From Luteimonas sp. MC1825 (GTDB taxonomy: Bacteria; Pseudomonadota; Gammaproteobacteria; Xanthomonadales; Xanthomonadaceae): a stretch of DNA of 64,000 bases. This document shows, in pieces, positions 48,701-57,552 of this stretch. A program made the translations under genes and the position numbers. The stretch's first letter is position 1, and each line of letters begins with the position of its first letter. The notes below the pieces were generated by a model. The model was not told the DNA's origin. It saw only the letters and a program-made list of their open reading frames with translations, and made no database searches. Location: the NCBI RefSeq assembly GCF_014764385.1, contig NZ_CP061714.1, forward strand, positions 744,001 through 808,000, read 5' to 3'.

Positions 48701-51700
48701 ATGGCCTGGCTTGGCCGCGCCCCCCCGCAGCGGCGCACCGACCTGTCGCAGGCGCAACTGGCATTCCTGGGGCGGTTGGCGCGCCGCACCTGGGCGTTCT
48801 TCGAGGTGCATGTGCGCGCCGAGGACCACTGGCTGCCGCCGGACAACATCCAGGAGCACCCCGCGCTGGTGGTCGCGCGCCGCACCTCGCCGACCAATAT
48901 CGGCCTGTCGCTGCTGGCCAACCTGGCCGCGTACGACTTCGGCTACCTGCAGGCCGGCGCGCTGCTCGAGCGCACCCGCAACGTGCTGGACACGCTGGAA
49001 GCGCTGCCGCGCCATCGCGGCCATTTCTACAACTGGTACGACACGGCCACGCTCGAGCCGCTGCCGCCGCGCTACATCTCGACGGTCGACAGCGGCAACC
49101 TCGCCGGCCACCTGCTGACGCTGCGCCAGGGGCTGCTCGCGCTCGGTGCCGAGCCGGTGCTGGCCCCGTCGACCTTCGAAGGACTCGCCGACACCCTGGG
49201 CGCGGCGGACGACGCCCTGCGCGCGGCGCATGTCGATGGCAGCGCGGCCGAGGCACTGCTCGCGTTCCGCGCGCACCTGGAGGCCGTTCGCGCGCAGCCG
49301 CCGGCGTCGCTCGCGGACACCGTGCGCGCGCTGGGCAGGCTTGCGCGGCAGGCGCAGGCGTTGGCGTCGGCATGGCCCGCGCCGCCCGTGGCAGTGGAGG
49401 AGACGCCCTGGCACTGGCCGACCGCCCTGCTCGACGCCTGCCGGTCGGCGCACGATGAACTGCTGTACTTCGCGCCGTGGCTGGACGGACCGGAGTTCGT
49501 CGACGACGGCTCGCGGGGTGATGCGGCTGACCAGGGCATCCCCAGCCTGCAGGAGCTGCAGCACCACGTGTGCGGATCGCCCGCCCACGACGCGCTGGTG
49601 CAGGAGCGCGCGCGCGACCGCCTCGCGCTGCTGGAGCGGCTTGCGCACATCGCCGGCCAGTTCTCGTTGATGGAATACGGATTCCTCTACGACGAGGACC
49701 GCCACCTGCTGACGATCGGCTACAACGCCGACGAGCGCCGCGTCGACCCCGGCCACTACGACCTGCTCGCCTCCGAGGCGCGGCTTGGCAGCTTCGTCGC
49801 GATCGCCCAGGGGCAGCTGCCGCAGGAGACCTGGTTCGCGCTGGGTCGCCTGCTGACCGAGGTCGACGGCGATGTCACGCTGCTGTCGTGGAGCGGCTCG
49901 ATGTTCGAGTACCTCATGCCGCAGCTGGTCATGCCCAGCTATCCCGACACGCTGCTCGACCAGGCCGCGCGGCGCGCGGTGCACGCGCAGATCCTGCACG
50001 GCCGCGAGCATGGCGTGCCGTGGGGCATCTCCGAGTCCGGCTACAACACGGTCGACGCGCGGATGAACTACCAGTACCGCGCGTTCGGGGTGCCGGGCCT
50101 CGCCCTCAAGCGCGGCCTGGGCCAGGACCTGGTGGTCGCGCCCTATGCCAGCGCGATGGCGTTGATGGTGGCGCCGGAAGCCGCGTGCCAGAACCTGCAG
50201 CGGCTGTCCGAGGCCGGGTTCGCCGGGCGCTTCGGCCTGTACGAGGCCATCGACTACACGCCATCGCGCGTGCAGCGCGGGCAGGACCATGCGGTCGTGC
50301 GCTCGTTCATGGCGCACCACCAGGGCATGAGCCTGCTGTCGCTGGCCTACCTGCTGCGCGACCAGCCAATGCAGAAGCGGTTCGTCGCCGACGCCGGATT
50401 CCAGGCCACGCTGCTGCTTTTGCAGGAACGCGTGCCGCGCACCGGCGTGTTCCACCCGCACGAAGCCGAGCAGGGGCAGCGGCTCGCGCCGGCCGCCGCC
50501 GAGACGCGGCTGCGCGTGTTCCGCGATCCCGATGCCGGCCGGCCCGCGGTGCAACTGCTGTCCAACGGCCGCTACCACGGCCTGCTGACCAGCGCCGGCG
50601 GCGGCTACAGCCGCCTGCGCGACATGGCCATCACCCGCTGGCGCGAGGACGGCACGCGCGACCACTGGGGCAGCTTCTGTTACCTGCGCGACGTCGAAAG
50701 CGGCGAGTTCTGGTCGGCGACCCACCAGCCGACGTGCGTGCCCGTGGAGCGCTACGAGGCGATCTTCTCCGACGCCAAGGCGGAGTTCCGCGGGCGCAAG
50801 CACCGCTACGAAACCCACCTCGAGATCGCGATCTCGGCCGAGGACGACATCGAGCTGCGCAGGCTGCACATCAGCAACCGCTCGCGGCGGGAGCGCACGA
50901 TCGAGATCACGACGTATGCCGAGGTGGTGCTGGCGTCGTCGCTGTCCGACGAACTGCATCCCGCCTTCAGCAACCTGTTCGTGCAGACCGAGATCGTGCG
51001 CGACAAGCAGGCGCTGCTGTGCACGCGCCGCCCGCGCTCGCATGACGAGGTGCCGCCGTGGATGTTCCACCTGGTCGCGGTGCACGACGCCAGCATCGGC
51101 GCGATTTCATACGAGACCGACCGCGCGCGTTTCCTCGGCCGCGGCAACTCCCCGCGCAGTCCACAGGCGATGACCGCGCGCGACGCGGCGTCGGGAGCCT
51201 TGTCCGACACCGCCGGTTCGGTGCTGGACCCGATCGTCGCGATCCGCACCCGCATCGTGCTCGCGCCCGAGCAGACCGCGATCATCGACATGGTCAGCGG
51301 CGTCGGCGGCGACCGCACGGCCTGCGCGGCGCTGATCGACAAGTACCGCGACCGCCGCCTCGCCGACCGTGTGTTCGACCTGGCGTGGACCCACAGCCAG
51401 GTGGTCAGGCGCCAGATCGATGCCTCGCAGGCGGACGCGCAGCTGTATGAGCGGCTGGCGGGCCTGATGGTGTACGCGCACCCCTTCCTGCGCGCGGATC
51501 CCGCCGTGCTGCTGCAGAACCGCCGCGGACAAGCGGGGCTGTGGGGGCATTCCATCTCCGGCGACCTGCCGATCGTGCTGCTGGCGATCGCCGATGCCGC
51601 CAACATCGCGCTGGTGCGACAGATGGTCCAGGCGCACGCGTACTGGCGCCTGAAAGGGCTGAATGTCGACCTGGTGATCTGGAACGAGGAGCAGGGCGGC

Positions 51701-54523
51701 TACCGCCAGCACCTGCAGGAAGAGATCCTCGGCCTGGTGTCGGCTGGACCCGAGGGCAACGTGCTGGACCGGCCGGGCGGCATCTTCGTGCGCCAGTCGC
51801 AGCACATGTCGCACGAAGACCGCATCCTGATGCAGGCGGTCGCGCGCGTGTTCGTCAGCGACCGCCACGGCACGCTGGCCGCGCAGGTGACGCGCCACGA
51901 GCCGGCGGAACGCGTCATGGCGCCATTGCTGCCCACGGGCGGGGCGACCACGCCGGCCGCGCGCCCGGCGTTGCCGCAGGCCGATGCAGCGCCGTGGATC
52001 GGGCTGCCCCCACCGGCCCTGCTGGCGCAAGGCGAGGACCCATGGCCCTTCGAGCCGGTGGCCGACACCTTCCTGTTCGACAACGGCACCGGCGCGTTCT
52101 CCGCGGACGGCCGCGAGTACGTCATGGTGCTGCGCGCGGGCGAGACCACGCCCGCGCCGTGGGCCAACGTCATGGCGAACGCGCAGCTGGGCACGGTGGC
52201 CAGCGAAAGCGCGGCGGGCTACACCTGGTTCGAGAACGCGCACGAGTTCCGGCTCACGCCGTGGCACAACGATCCGGTTTCGGACACCGGCGGCGAAGCG
52301 TTCTACCTTCGCGACGAGGACAGCGGCAGCGTGTGGTCGCCGATGCCCTTGCCATGTCGCGGCACAGGCGCCTACCGCACCCGGCACGGCCTCGGCTACA
52401 GCGTCTACGAACACGTCGAGGACGGCATCGCCAGCGAGCTGTGGATCTACGTGGCGCTCGACGACGCGGTGAAGTACTCGGTCCTCAAATTGCGCAACCT
52501 GTCGGGGCGCGCGCGGCGACTGTCCGCCACCGGCTACGTGGAATGGGTGCTGGGCGACATCCGCTCCAGGTCGCGGATGCACGTGGTCAGCGAGCTTGAT
52601 GGCGACGGTGGCGCGCTGACCGCGCGCAACCCCTACAACTCCGAGTCCGGCGGCACCGTGGCCTTCTTCGATGTCGATGGCGCGGCGCGCACGTTCACCG
52701 CCGATCGCGGCGAATTCATCGGCCGCAATGGCAGCCTGCGCGATCCCGCGGCGATGCGGCGCTTGGCGCTGTCCGGCAGGCTCGGGGTGGGAATGGATCC
52801 CTGCGCCGCCATCCAGGTGCCGGTCGCACTGGCGGCCGGCGAGTCGTTCGAGACCGTCTTCCGGCTCGGCGCAGGCGTTGACCAGCGTGAGGCGACACAG
52901 CTGGCCAGGCGCATCCGCGGCAGCGGCCCCGCGCACGACGCCCTGGACGCGTTGCGCGTGCACTGGCGGCACACGCTGGGCGCGATCAGCGTCGAGACGC
53001 CGGACGCGTCCGTGGACACCCTGGTCAATGGCTGGCTGCCCTACCAGGTGCTGGCCTGCCGCTATACCGCGCGCAGCGGCTACTACCAGTCCGGCGGCGC
53101 ATTCGGCTTCCGCGACCAGCTGCAGGACACCATGGCCAGCGTGCATGCGGCGCCCGCGTTGACCCGCGAACACCTGCTGCTGAGCGCCGCCCACCAGTTC
53201 CCGCAGGGCGACGTGATGCACTGGTGGCACCCGCCGCAGGGGCGCGGCGTGCGCACGCGCTGTTCGGACGACTTTCTCTGGTTGCCACTGGCCGCCTGCC
53301 GCTACCTGCAGGTCACCGGTGACCTGGGCGTTCTCGACGAACGCGTGCGGTTCGTCGAAGGCCGTACGGTCAATGCCGACGAGGAGTCGTATTACGACCT
53401 GCCGGCGATCTCGGGCCAGCAGCAGACGTTCTACGCGCACTGCGTCCTCGCACTCAGGCGCGGCATGGACCTGCTCGGCGCGCGTGGCCTGCCGCTGATG
53501 GGCAGCGGTGACTGGAACGACGGCATGAACCGCGTCGGCGACGGTGGCCGCGGCGAAAGCGTGTGGCTCGGCTTCTTCCTGTTCGATGCGCTCACGCAGT
53601 TTGTCGCCGTGGCGCGCACGCGTGGCGACGACGCGTTCGCCGACGACTGCGTGGCGGCGGCGCAGCGGCTGCGCGACAACCTGGAGCTGCACGCCTGGGA
53701 CGGCGAGTGGTATCGCCGCGCCTGGTTCGACGACGGCACGCCGCTGGGCTCGGCGCAGGGCGACGAGTGCAGGATCGATGCGGTGTCGCAGAGCTGGTCG
53801 GTGCTCTCGGGCGCGGCCGATCCGGCGCGCACGCGCCAGGCCATGGACGCGCTCGACCGGCACCTGGTGCGCCGCGACGCCGGGCTGGTGCAGTTGCTGG
53901 ATCCGCCGTTCGACAAGACCGGCAAGGATCCCGGCTACATCCGCGGCTACGTGCCCGGGGTGCGCGAGAACGGAGGCCAGTACACGCACGCCGCGGTCTG
54001 GGCGGCGATGGCGTTCGCCGAGCTGGGCGACGGCGCGCGCGCCTGGGAGCTGGCGCGCATGATCAATCCCATCCACCACGCCCTGGATGCCGAAGCGACC
54101 GCGCTCTACAAGGTGGAACCTTACGTGCTGGCCGCCGACGTCTACGGCGTCGCGCCACATACCGGCCGCGGTGGCTGGACCTGGTACACCGGCTCCGCGG
54201 GCTGGATGTACCGGCTGCTGGTCGAATCATTGCTTGGCCTGCGGCGCAGTGGCGACAGCATGGCGCTGGCGCCGTGCATTCCGCCGGATTGGCCCGGCTA
54301 CCGCATCCAGTACCGCTATGGCGAGAGCCGCTACCTGGTCGCCGTGCGGCAGGTCGATGCCGGTCCGGACGCCACGGTGCCCGCACTGTGGCTGGATGGG
54401 GTGGCGCAGGCCGGCCTGCATTTCCCGCTGGTGGACGACCGCTCGACGCACCAGGTCGATGTGCTCTGGCTGCGCCCCGCCCAGCTGCCCGTGGCGCCAC
54501 CGGCAGGCCCGGTGCCGCAGTAA
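45710..54523 (+). CDS. ndvB: cyclic beta-1,2-glucan synthase (NdvB/Cgs type)
   Basis: Giant inner-membrane enzyme (2937 residues) that makes and cyclises beta-1,2-glucan for periplasmic osmotic adaptation and host interaction. N-terminal soluble part (1-420), membrane helices (about 422-480), GT84 domain with metal DxD in TLDTDTRLP (Asp642, Asp644) and RHRWIRGDWQ near 785, more helices (about 835-890 and 960-1005). Then a glycoamylase-like domain (about 1300-1540, GISESGYN), two GH94-type N-terminal domains, and the GH94 catalytic part (about 2430-2780) with GDWNDG at 2600-2605. Nearly full length of the family. ATG 45710. No adjacent export gene (NdvA) is seen. Confidence 0.95.
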   Translation: MLQVWRVLGRWLRLRRRIGRWGRAATARPWLAEPPLRSQLFNAEQMEAHGRALAQAHRVHEEGGSDLLVDRLKDNEGVLDGASTLLTGMVQDEVRVTPAGEWLLDNYYLVEEQIRTARRHLPKGYSRELPALSEGPSAGLPRVYALAMEAIAHGDGRIDAESMTRFIAAYQSITPLKLGELWAIPIMLRLTLIENLRRMATQVIRNGVDHRLAGEWARLLNDAADKDPKNVVLVVADMARSEPPLSGAFVAALTRGLHGRSTVLAMPLGWIEQWVADGGHSVETLVHAESQQQAADQVSISNSIGSLRFLANMDWREFVEAMSVVDNTLREDPAGIYALMDFGTRDIYRHVVEKIARLSGASEPAVAGLVLDLARSQAIASDVASHVGYYLVDDGLARTRAAVAASTGARKPVRMRSRRIPLPAYLLPIAVVTAVSTWYLLAQAQAQATLLRDPLAWLLAALGVIAFSELGIALVNWASTRLVAPNPLPRLDYSKGIPAAARSLVVVPSMIGSAEAVDALVEGLEVRFLANRDPHLHFALLTDFLDADAAVLPGDDALLAHARRQVEGLNARYAPGRDDLFFLFHRPRLWNARERTWMGLERKRGKLAALNALLRGGARDAFLAVVGDTAVLQGVRYVITLDTDTRLPRDAARELVGTLSHPLNRACHDPRGRRVARGYGILQPSVGNSMGEGRSTRYARMYGSEDGIDPYSRTVSDVYQDLFGEGSFIGKGIYDVDAFECALQGRFPENRILSHDLLEGCYARAGLVSDVRLFEEYPSRYAADVKRRHRWIRGDWQLLPWVLPWVPRAGGGHARNPLSWLSRGKLVDNLRRSLVPVAALALLVLGWTLLPQPLAWTLALLGLWALPVLVPALWDLVARPADMTPEAHLVQSAKSTARQLQRAATTLACLPYEAGFSLDAILRSLWRVAVSRRHLLQWNPSSEVERQLGSGLGAELRGMWFAPAFSASVAVMLWRVNPAALWTAMPLLLAWATSPLLMAWLGRAPPQRRTDLSQAQLAFLGRLARRTWAFFEVHVRAEDHWLPPDNIQEHPALVVARRTSPTNIGLSLLANLAAYDFGYLQAGALLERTRNVLDTLEALPRHRGHFYNWYDTATLEPLPPRYISTVDSGNLAGHLLTLRQGLLALGAEPVLAPSTFEGLADTLGAADDALRAAHVDGSAAEALLAFRAHLEAVRAQPPASLADTVRALGRLARQAQALASAWPAPPVAVEETPWHWPTALLDACRSAHDELLYFAPWLDGPEFVDDGSRGDAADQGIPSLQELQHHVCGSPAHDALVQERARDRLALLERLAHIAGQFSLMEYGFLYDEDRHLLTIGYNADERRVDPGHYDLLASEARLGSFVAIAQGQLPQETWFALGRLLTEVDGDVTLLSWSGSMFEYLMPQLVMPSYPDTLLDQAARRAVHAQILHGREHGVPWGISESGYNTVDARMNYQYRAFGVPGLALKRGLGQDLVVAPYASAMALMVAPEAACQNLQRLSEAGFAGRFGLYEAIDYTPSRVQRGQDHAVVRSFMAHHQGMSLLSLAYLLRDQPMQKRFVADAGFQATLLLLQERVPRTGVFHPHEAEQGQRLAPAAAETRLRVFRDPDAGRPAVQLLSNGRYHGLLTSAGGGYSRLRDMAITRWREDGTRDHWGSFCYLRDVESGEFWSATHQPTCVPVERYEAIFSDAKAEFRGRKHRYETHLEIAISAEDDIELRRLHISNRSRRERTIEITTYAEVVLASSLSDELHPAFSNLFVQTEIVRDKQALLCTRRPRSHDEVPPWMFHLVAVHDASIGAISYETDRARFLGRGNSPRSPQAMTARDAASGALSDTAGSVLDPIVAIRTRIVLAPEQTAIIDMVSGVGGDRTACAALIDKYRDRRLADRVFDLAWTHSQVVRRQIDASQADAQLYERLAGLMVYAHPFLRADPAVLLQNRRGQAGLWGHSISGDLPIVLLAIADAANIALVRQMVQAHAYWRLKGLNVDLVIWNEEQGGYRQHLQEEILGLVSAGPEGNVLDRPGGIFVRQSQHMSHEDRILMQAVARVFVSDRHGTLAAQVTRHEPAERVMAPLLPTGGATTPAARPALPQADAAPWIGLPPPALLAQGEDPWPFEPVADTFLFDNGTGAFSADGREYVMVLRAGETTPAPWANVMANAQLGTVASESAAGYTWFENAHEFRLTPWHNDPVSDTGGEAFYLRDEDSGSVWSPMPLPCRGTGAYRTRHGLGYSVYEHVEDGIASELWIYVALDDAVKYSVLKLRNLSGRARRLSATGYVEWVLGDIRSRSRMHVVSELDGDGGALTARNPYNSESGGTVAFFDVDGAARTFTADRGEFIGRNGSLRDPAAMRRLALSGRLGVGMDPCAAIQVPVALAAGESFETVFRLGAGVDQREATQLARRIRGSGPAHDALDALRVHWRHTLGAISVETPDASVDTLVNGWLPYQVLACRYTARSGYYQSGGAFGFRDQLQDTMASVHAAPALTREHLLLSAAHQFPQGDVMHWWHPPQGRGVRTRCSDDFLWLPLAACRYLQVTGDLGVLDERVRFVEGRTVNADEESYYDLPAISGQQQTFYAHCVLALRRGMDLLGARGLPLMGSGDWNDGMNRVGDGGRGESVWLGFFLFDALTQFVAVARTRGDDAFADDCVAAAQRLRDNLELHAWDGEWYRRAWFDDGTPLGSAQGDECRIDAVSQSWSVLSGAADPARTRQAMDALDRHLVRRDAGLVQLLDPPFDKTGKDPGYIRGYVPGVRENGGQYTHAAVWAAMAFAELGDGARAWELARMINPIHHALDAEATALYKVEPYVLAADVYGVAPHTGRGGWTWYTGSAGWMYRLLVESLLGLRRSGDSMALAPCIPPDWPGYRIQYRYGESRYLVAVRQVDAGPDATVPALWLDGVAQAGLHFPLVDDRSTHQVDVLWLRPAQLPVAPPAGPVPQ

Positions 54524-54543
54524 GGCACCGGGCCCTGCATTGG

Positions 54544-56433
54544 TCAGGCGGTCGCGCCGAGCAGCACCCGGTTCATCCGCTGCACGAACGCCGCCGGGTC
54601 ATCCAGCTGCGCGCCGGCGGTGATCTCGGCCTGCTCCAGCAGCAGGTTGGCGAGGTCGGCGGCCTTGCCGTCGTCGGCCTCCGCGTCCAGGCGGGCGAGC
54701 AGGGCATGCGCGGGATTCACCTCGAGCGTGGGCTTGCTCTCGGGGACCTCCTGGCCGGCTTCGCGCAACAGGCGCGCGAAGTGCGGGGCCACCTCGTGGT
54801 CGGACAGCACCAGGCACGAGGGCGAATCGGTCAGGCGCGCCGAGACGCGCACGTCGGCCACGCGCTCGCCCAGCAGCGCCCTGATGCGCGTGACCAGCGG
54901 TGCGGCGGCCTTGCCTGCTTCTTCCTGCCGCTTCTTCGCGTCCTCGTCCAGCTGCAGCTCGCCCTTGGCGACGCTCTGCAGCGTCTTTCCGGCGTATTCG
55001 CGCAGGTAGCCGAGCATCCATTCATCGATGCGGTCGGACATCAGCAGCACTTCGATGTCGCGCGCCTTGAATGCCTCGAGCTGCGGGCTGCCCGCGGCGG
55101 CGGCGTGGCTGTCGGCGGTGACGTACCAGATGGTGTCCTGGCCGGCGGCCATGCGTCCGACGTAGTCGTCCAGCGCCACCGTGCGCGCCGCGCCCTCGCC
55201 GCGCGTGGACGCGAAGCGCAGGAGCTTCGCGATGCGTTCGCGGTTCTCGTGGTCCTCGGCGACGCCTTCCTTCAGCGTGTTGCCGAAGGCCTTGATGAAA
55301 GTCTCGAACTTCGCCGTGTCGGTACGCGCCAGGCCTTCGATGAGGTCGAGCACGCGCTTCACGCAGCTGGCGCGGATGCGTTCGAACTGGCGGTTGTGCT
55401 GCAGCAGCTCGCGGCTGACGTTGAGCGGCAGGTCGTCGGCATCCACCACGCCGCGCACGAAGCGCAGGTAGTTGGGAAGCAGCTCCTCGGCGGCGTCCAT
55501 CACGAACACGCGCTTGATGTACAGCTTCAGCCCCTTGCGCTCGTCGCGGCCGCCCATCATCAGGTCGAACGGCGGCTGCGCGGGCAGGTAGAGCAGGGTG
55601 GTGAAGCTCTGGTTGCCCTCGACGCGATTGTGGCTCCAGGCCAGCGCGTCGTTGAAGTCGTGGCCGAGCGATTTGTAGAAGCCCTGGTAGTCCTCGTCGG
55701 TGATCTCCGACTTGGGCTTGGTCCACAGCGCGGAGGCGGAGTTCACGGTCTCCCACGCAGTCTCCGCCGGGTCCGCTTCGTCCGCGCCCTTGTCGGCCGG
55801 CATGCGGATCGGGAAGGCGACGTGGTCGGAGTAGCGCTGGATCAGGGAGCGGATGCGCCAGCTGTCGAGGAACTCGTCCTCGCCGTCCTTCAGGTGCAGG
55901 ACCACGCGCGTGCCGCGCGCCGGCAGCTCGACGGTATCCAGCGTGTACTCGCCCTCGCCGGTGCTTTCCCATTTCACGCCCTGGCCGGCATCGGCGCCGG
56001 CGCGGCGGGTGAGCACGCTGACGCGGTCGGCCACCACGAACGCCGAGTAGAAGCCAACGCCGAACTGGCCGATCAGGCGCGCGTCGGCCTTCTGCTCGGC
56101 GGCCATCGCCGCCAGGAAGCGGCGCGTGCCGGAGCTGGCGATGGTGCCGATGTTGGCCACCACTTCGTCGCGGCCCATGCCGATGCCGTTGTCGGCGATG
56201 GTGATCGTGCGCGCCTCGCGGTCCACGCTCACCTCGATGCGCAGCTCGCCGTCGCCGGCGGCAAGGTCGGGGTTGGCGATCGCCTCGAAACGCAGCTTGT
56301 CGCAGGCATCGGAGGCGTTGGAGACCAGCTCGCGCAGGAACACGTCCTTGTGCGAGTACAGCGAGTGGGTGACCAGGTGCAGGACCTGGGCGACTTCGGC
56401 TTCGAACGGGCGGGTTTCGGTGGTATCGGTCAT
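54544..56433 (-). CDS. htpG: molecular chaperone HtpG (Hsp90)
   Basis: 629 residues. GHKL ATP site is intact: FLRELVSNASDAC, ITIADNGIGMGRDEV, TIASSGT and GQFGVGFYSAF, then the middle domain (LYIKRVFVMD) and the dimerisation domain with NPAHALL. ATG 56433 (MTDTTETR) is the family start. Convergent with ndvB (20-base gap) and the minus-strand neighbour of a His-rich protein. Confidence 0.97.
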   Translation of the reverse strand: MTDTTETRPFEAEVAQVLHLVTHSLYSHKDVFLRELVSNASDACDKLRFEAIANPDLAAGDGELRIEVSVDREARTITIADNGIGMGRDEVVANIGTIASSGTRRFLAAMAAEQKADARLIGQFGVGFYSAFVVADRVSVLTRRAGADAGQGVKWESTGEGEYTLDTVELPARGTRVVLHLKDGEDEFLDSWRIRSLIQRYSDHVAFPIRMPADKGADEADPAETAWETVNSASALWTKPKSEITDEDYQGFYKSLGHDFNDALAWSHNRVEGNQSFTTLLYLPAQPPFDLMMGGRDERKGLKLYIKRVFVMDAAEELLPNYLRFVRGVVDADDLPLNVSRELLQHNRQFERIRASCVKRVLDLIEGLARTDTAKFETFIKAFGNTLKEGVAEDHENRERIAKLLRFASTRGEGAARTVALDDYVGRMAAGQDTIWYVTADSHAAAAGSPQLEAFKARDIEVLLMSDRIDEWMLGYLREYAGKTLQSVAKGELQLDEDAKKRQEEAGKAAAPLVTRIRALLGERVADVRVSARLTDSPSCLVLSDHEVAPHFARLLREAGQEVPESKPTLEVNPAHALLARLDAEADDGKAADLANLLLEQAEITAGAQLDDPAAFVQRMNRVLLGATA

Positions 56434-56514
56434 GGCGGTCCGTGCTGCAGGTGGAGACAGCCCCGGGAGATGGGCTTGGTCGCGCAAAACCCAAGCCCCG
56501 CGCCGGCGTTGCGC

Positions 56515-57027
56515 TCAGTCGCCGGCGTCCTCGTGTGCGTCGTCCTCGCCGCCGGCTTCGGGATCGTCGAACAGCAGGCCGTAATCGGCGACCGCCGCGC
56601 GCATGTCGGCCACCGGCGCGGCATTGGCCGGGTCGGCGCGCAATGCCTGCGTGCCCGCCATCAGCCGCGCCAGGAGTCCGTGCAGGGCGATGTCGGGCTC
56701 CGCGTCCAGCTTGCAGTTGGCGAACATGTATTCGATCGCCTGATCGATGTCGGTGGCCAGCACGAGCACGTTGCTTTCGCCCAGGTGGCCCATTTCGTGG
56801 TGGGCCAGGCCGGTCATCGCTTCCCGCACGCGGGCCATGCCTTCGACCAGGGGAGCGTCCGGCGTCCAGCGCACATGGGCGGCGGGGACCGGGGCATGCG
56901 TGGCCTGGCTGCCATGCGTGGCGTGAGCGGCGTGCCCGGCGTGCGGCTCCTGCGCCGCAGCGGTGGCGGGCACCGCGGCAAGGCCAAGGGCAAGGGCCAG
57001 GGTGGTCGCTGCGAACAGGGTTTTCAT
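56515..57027 (-). CDS. His-rich periplasmic protein, possibly metal-related (DnrO-like)
   Basis: 170 residues. Signal peptide 1-24 (cleavage near ATAAAQ). His repeats (PHAGHAAHATHG, about six His in 15 residues) and a second group HHEMGHL at about residue 78. The motif ANCKLDAEPDIALHGLLARLMAG near residue 105 resembles small periplasmic proteins that sit with copper genes in other bacteria. Tail is acidic (GGEDDAHEDAGD). GGAG ribosome site precedes the ATG at 57027. I recall similar proteins labelled DnrO in Xanthomonadaceae but cannot verify it. Metal binding is inference. Confidence 0.75.
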   Translation of the reverse strand: MKTLFAATTLALALGLAAVPATAAAQEPHAGHAAHATHGSQATHAPVPAAHVRWTPDAPLVEGMARVREAMTGLAHHEMGHLGESNVLVLATDIDQAIEYMFANCKLDAEPDIALHGLLARLMAGTQALRADPANAAPVADMRAAVADYGLLFDDPEAGGEDDAHEDAGD

Positions 57028-57136
57028 GCGTTTCTCCGGGGTGGATGGATCCACGTCCATGGTAGGCGCTGCAGACGGGGTGCCGTCTGACCGGGGTCAA
57101 GCGCCCGTGGGACAGCCTCACTGGTTCACATTGCCC

Positions 57137-57165
57137 TATTCATAAATGTGCAGGCGTGCTATGAT
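57137..57165 (+). promoter_or_regulatory. extended -10 promoter for the small basic protein gene
   Basis: TGCTATGAT (TGn at 57157-57159, TATGAT at 57160-57165) is a near-consensus extended -10. A weak -35 (TATTCA at 57137-57142) lies 17 bases ahead. The region is AT-rich against GC-rich flanks. A 5' UTR of roughly 25-30 bases then leads to the ATG at 57198. Confidence 0.65.
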
Positions 57166-57197
57166 ACGCGCCGTAAGCCGTTGTAAATAAAGAACTA

Positions 57198-57470
57198 ATG
57201 GAGGAAACAATCAAAAATTACCTGAAGCAGACCATCCTGTCCCTGATTCCCGCGAGCCATCGTCGCACCCGCACCCTGAGTGCCCAGGGCGCGCTTGCCG
57301 CCCGCCGCATCGCGCGCATCCAGACGGGCATGCCGCCGCCGGCTTCCACGCCAATCCACGGTGCCCTGGCGCGCCGTCGCGCGCCGCACCACGGCTATGG
57401 CCGCAGCCATTACCGCGCGCGCCCGTTGCGTGACGCAGGCATCGTCCAACCGATGTTCCGCATCACCTGA
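57198..57470 (+). CDS. small basic hypothetical protein
   Basis: 90 residues, strongly basic. An amphipathic start (MEETIKNYLKQTILSLIP) leads to an Arg-rich middle (SHRRTRTL, RRIARIQ, ALARRRAPHHGYGRSHYRARP). No signal peptide or known family. A good extended -10 promoter precedes it. The GGAGG found here lies just inside the first codons (ATGGAGG), and the sequence ahead of the ATG has only AAAGAA, so the start is not certain. Could be a real small regulator or nucleic-acid binder, or a structured RNA with a chance frame. Confidence 0.55.
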   Translation: MEETIKNYLKQTILSLIPASHRRTRTLSAQGALAARRIARIQTGMPPPASTPIHGALARRRAPHHGYGRSHYRARPLRDAGIVQPMFRIT

Positions 57471-57552
57471 CACCCGCGCCGGCGTGACCTTGGGCATTGC
57501 CCGGGTTCGAGTTGGCGGCGTAGTGTGGCCGGTCGTCCACACGAGTCGTCGC

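Noticed and set aside
51107..54160. 1017-codon minus-strand open frame opposite ndvB
   Set aside because: Antisense to the GH94 and linker parts of NdvB, which have active-site motifs. The antisense product has none.
53563..57090. 1175-codon plus-strand open frame spanning the ndvB end and opposite htpG
   Set aside because: Crosses three genes in the wrong frame or strand; HtpG motifs on the other strand are unmistakable.
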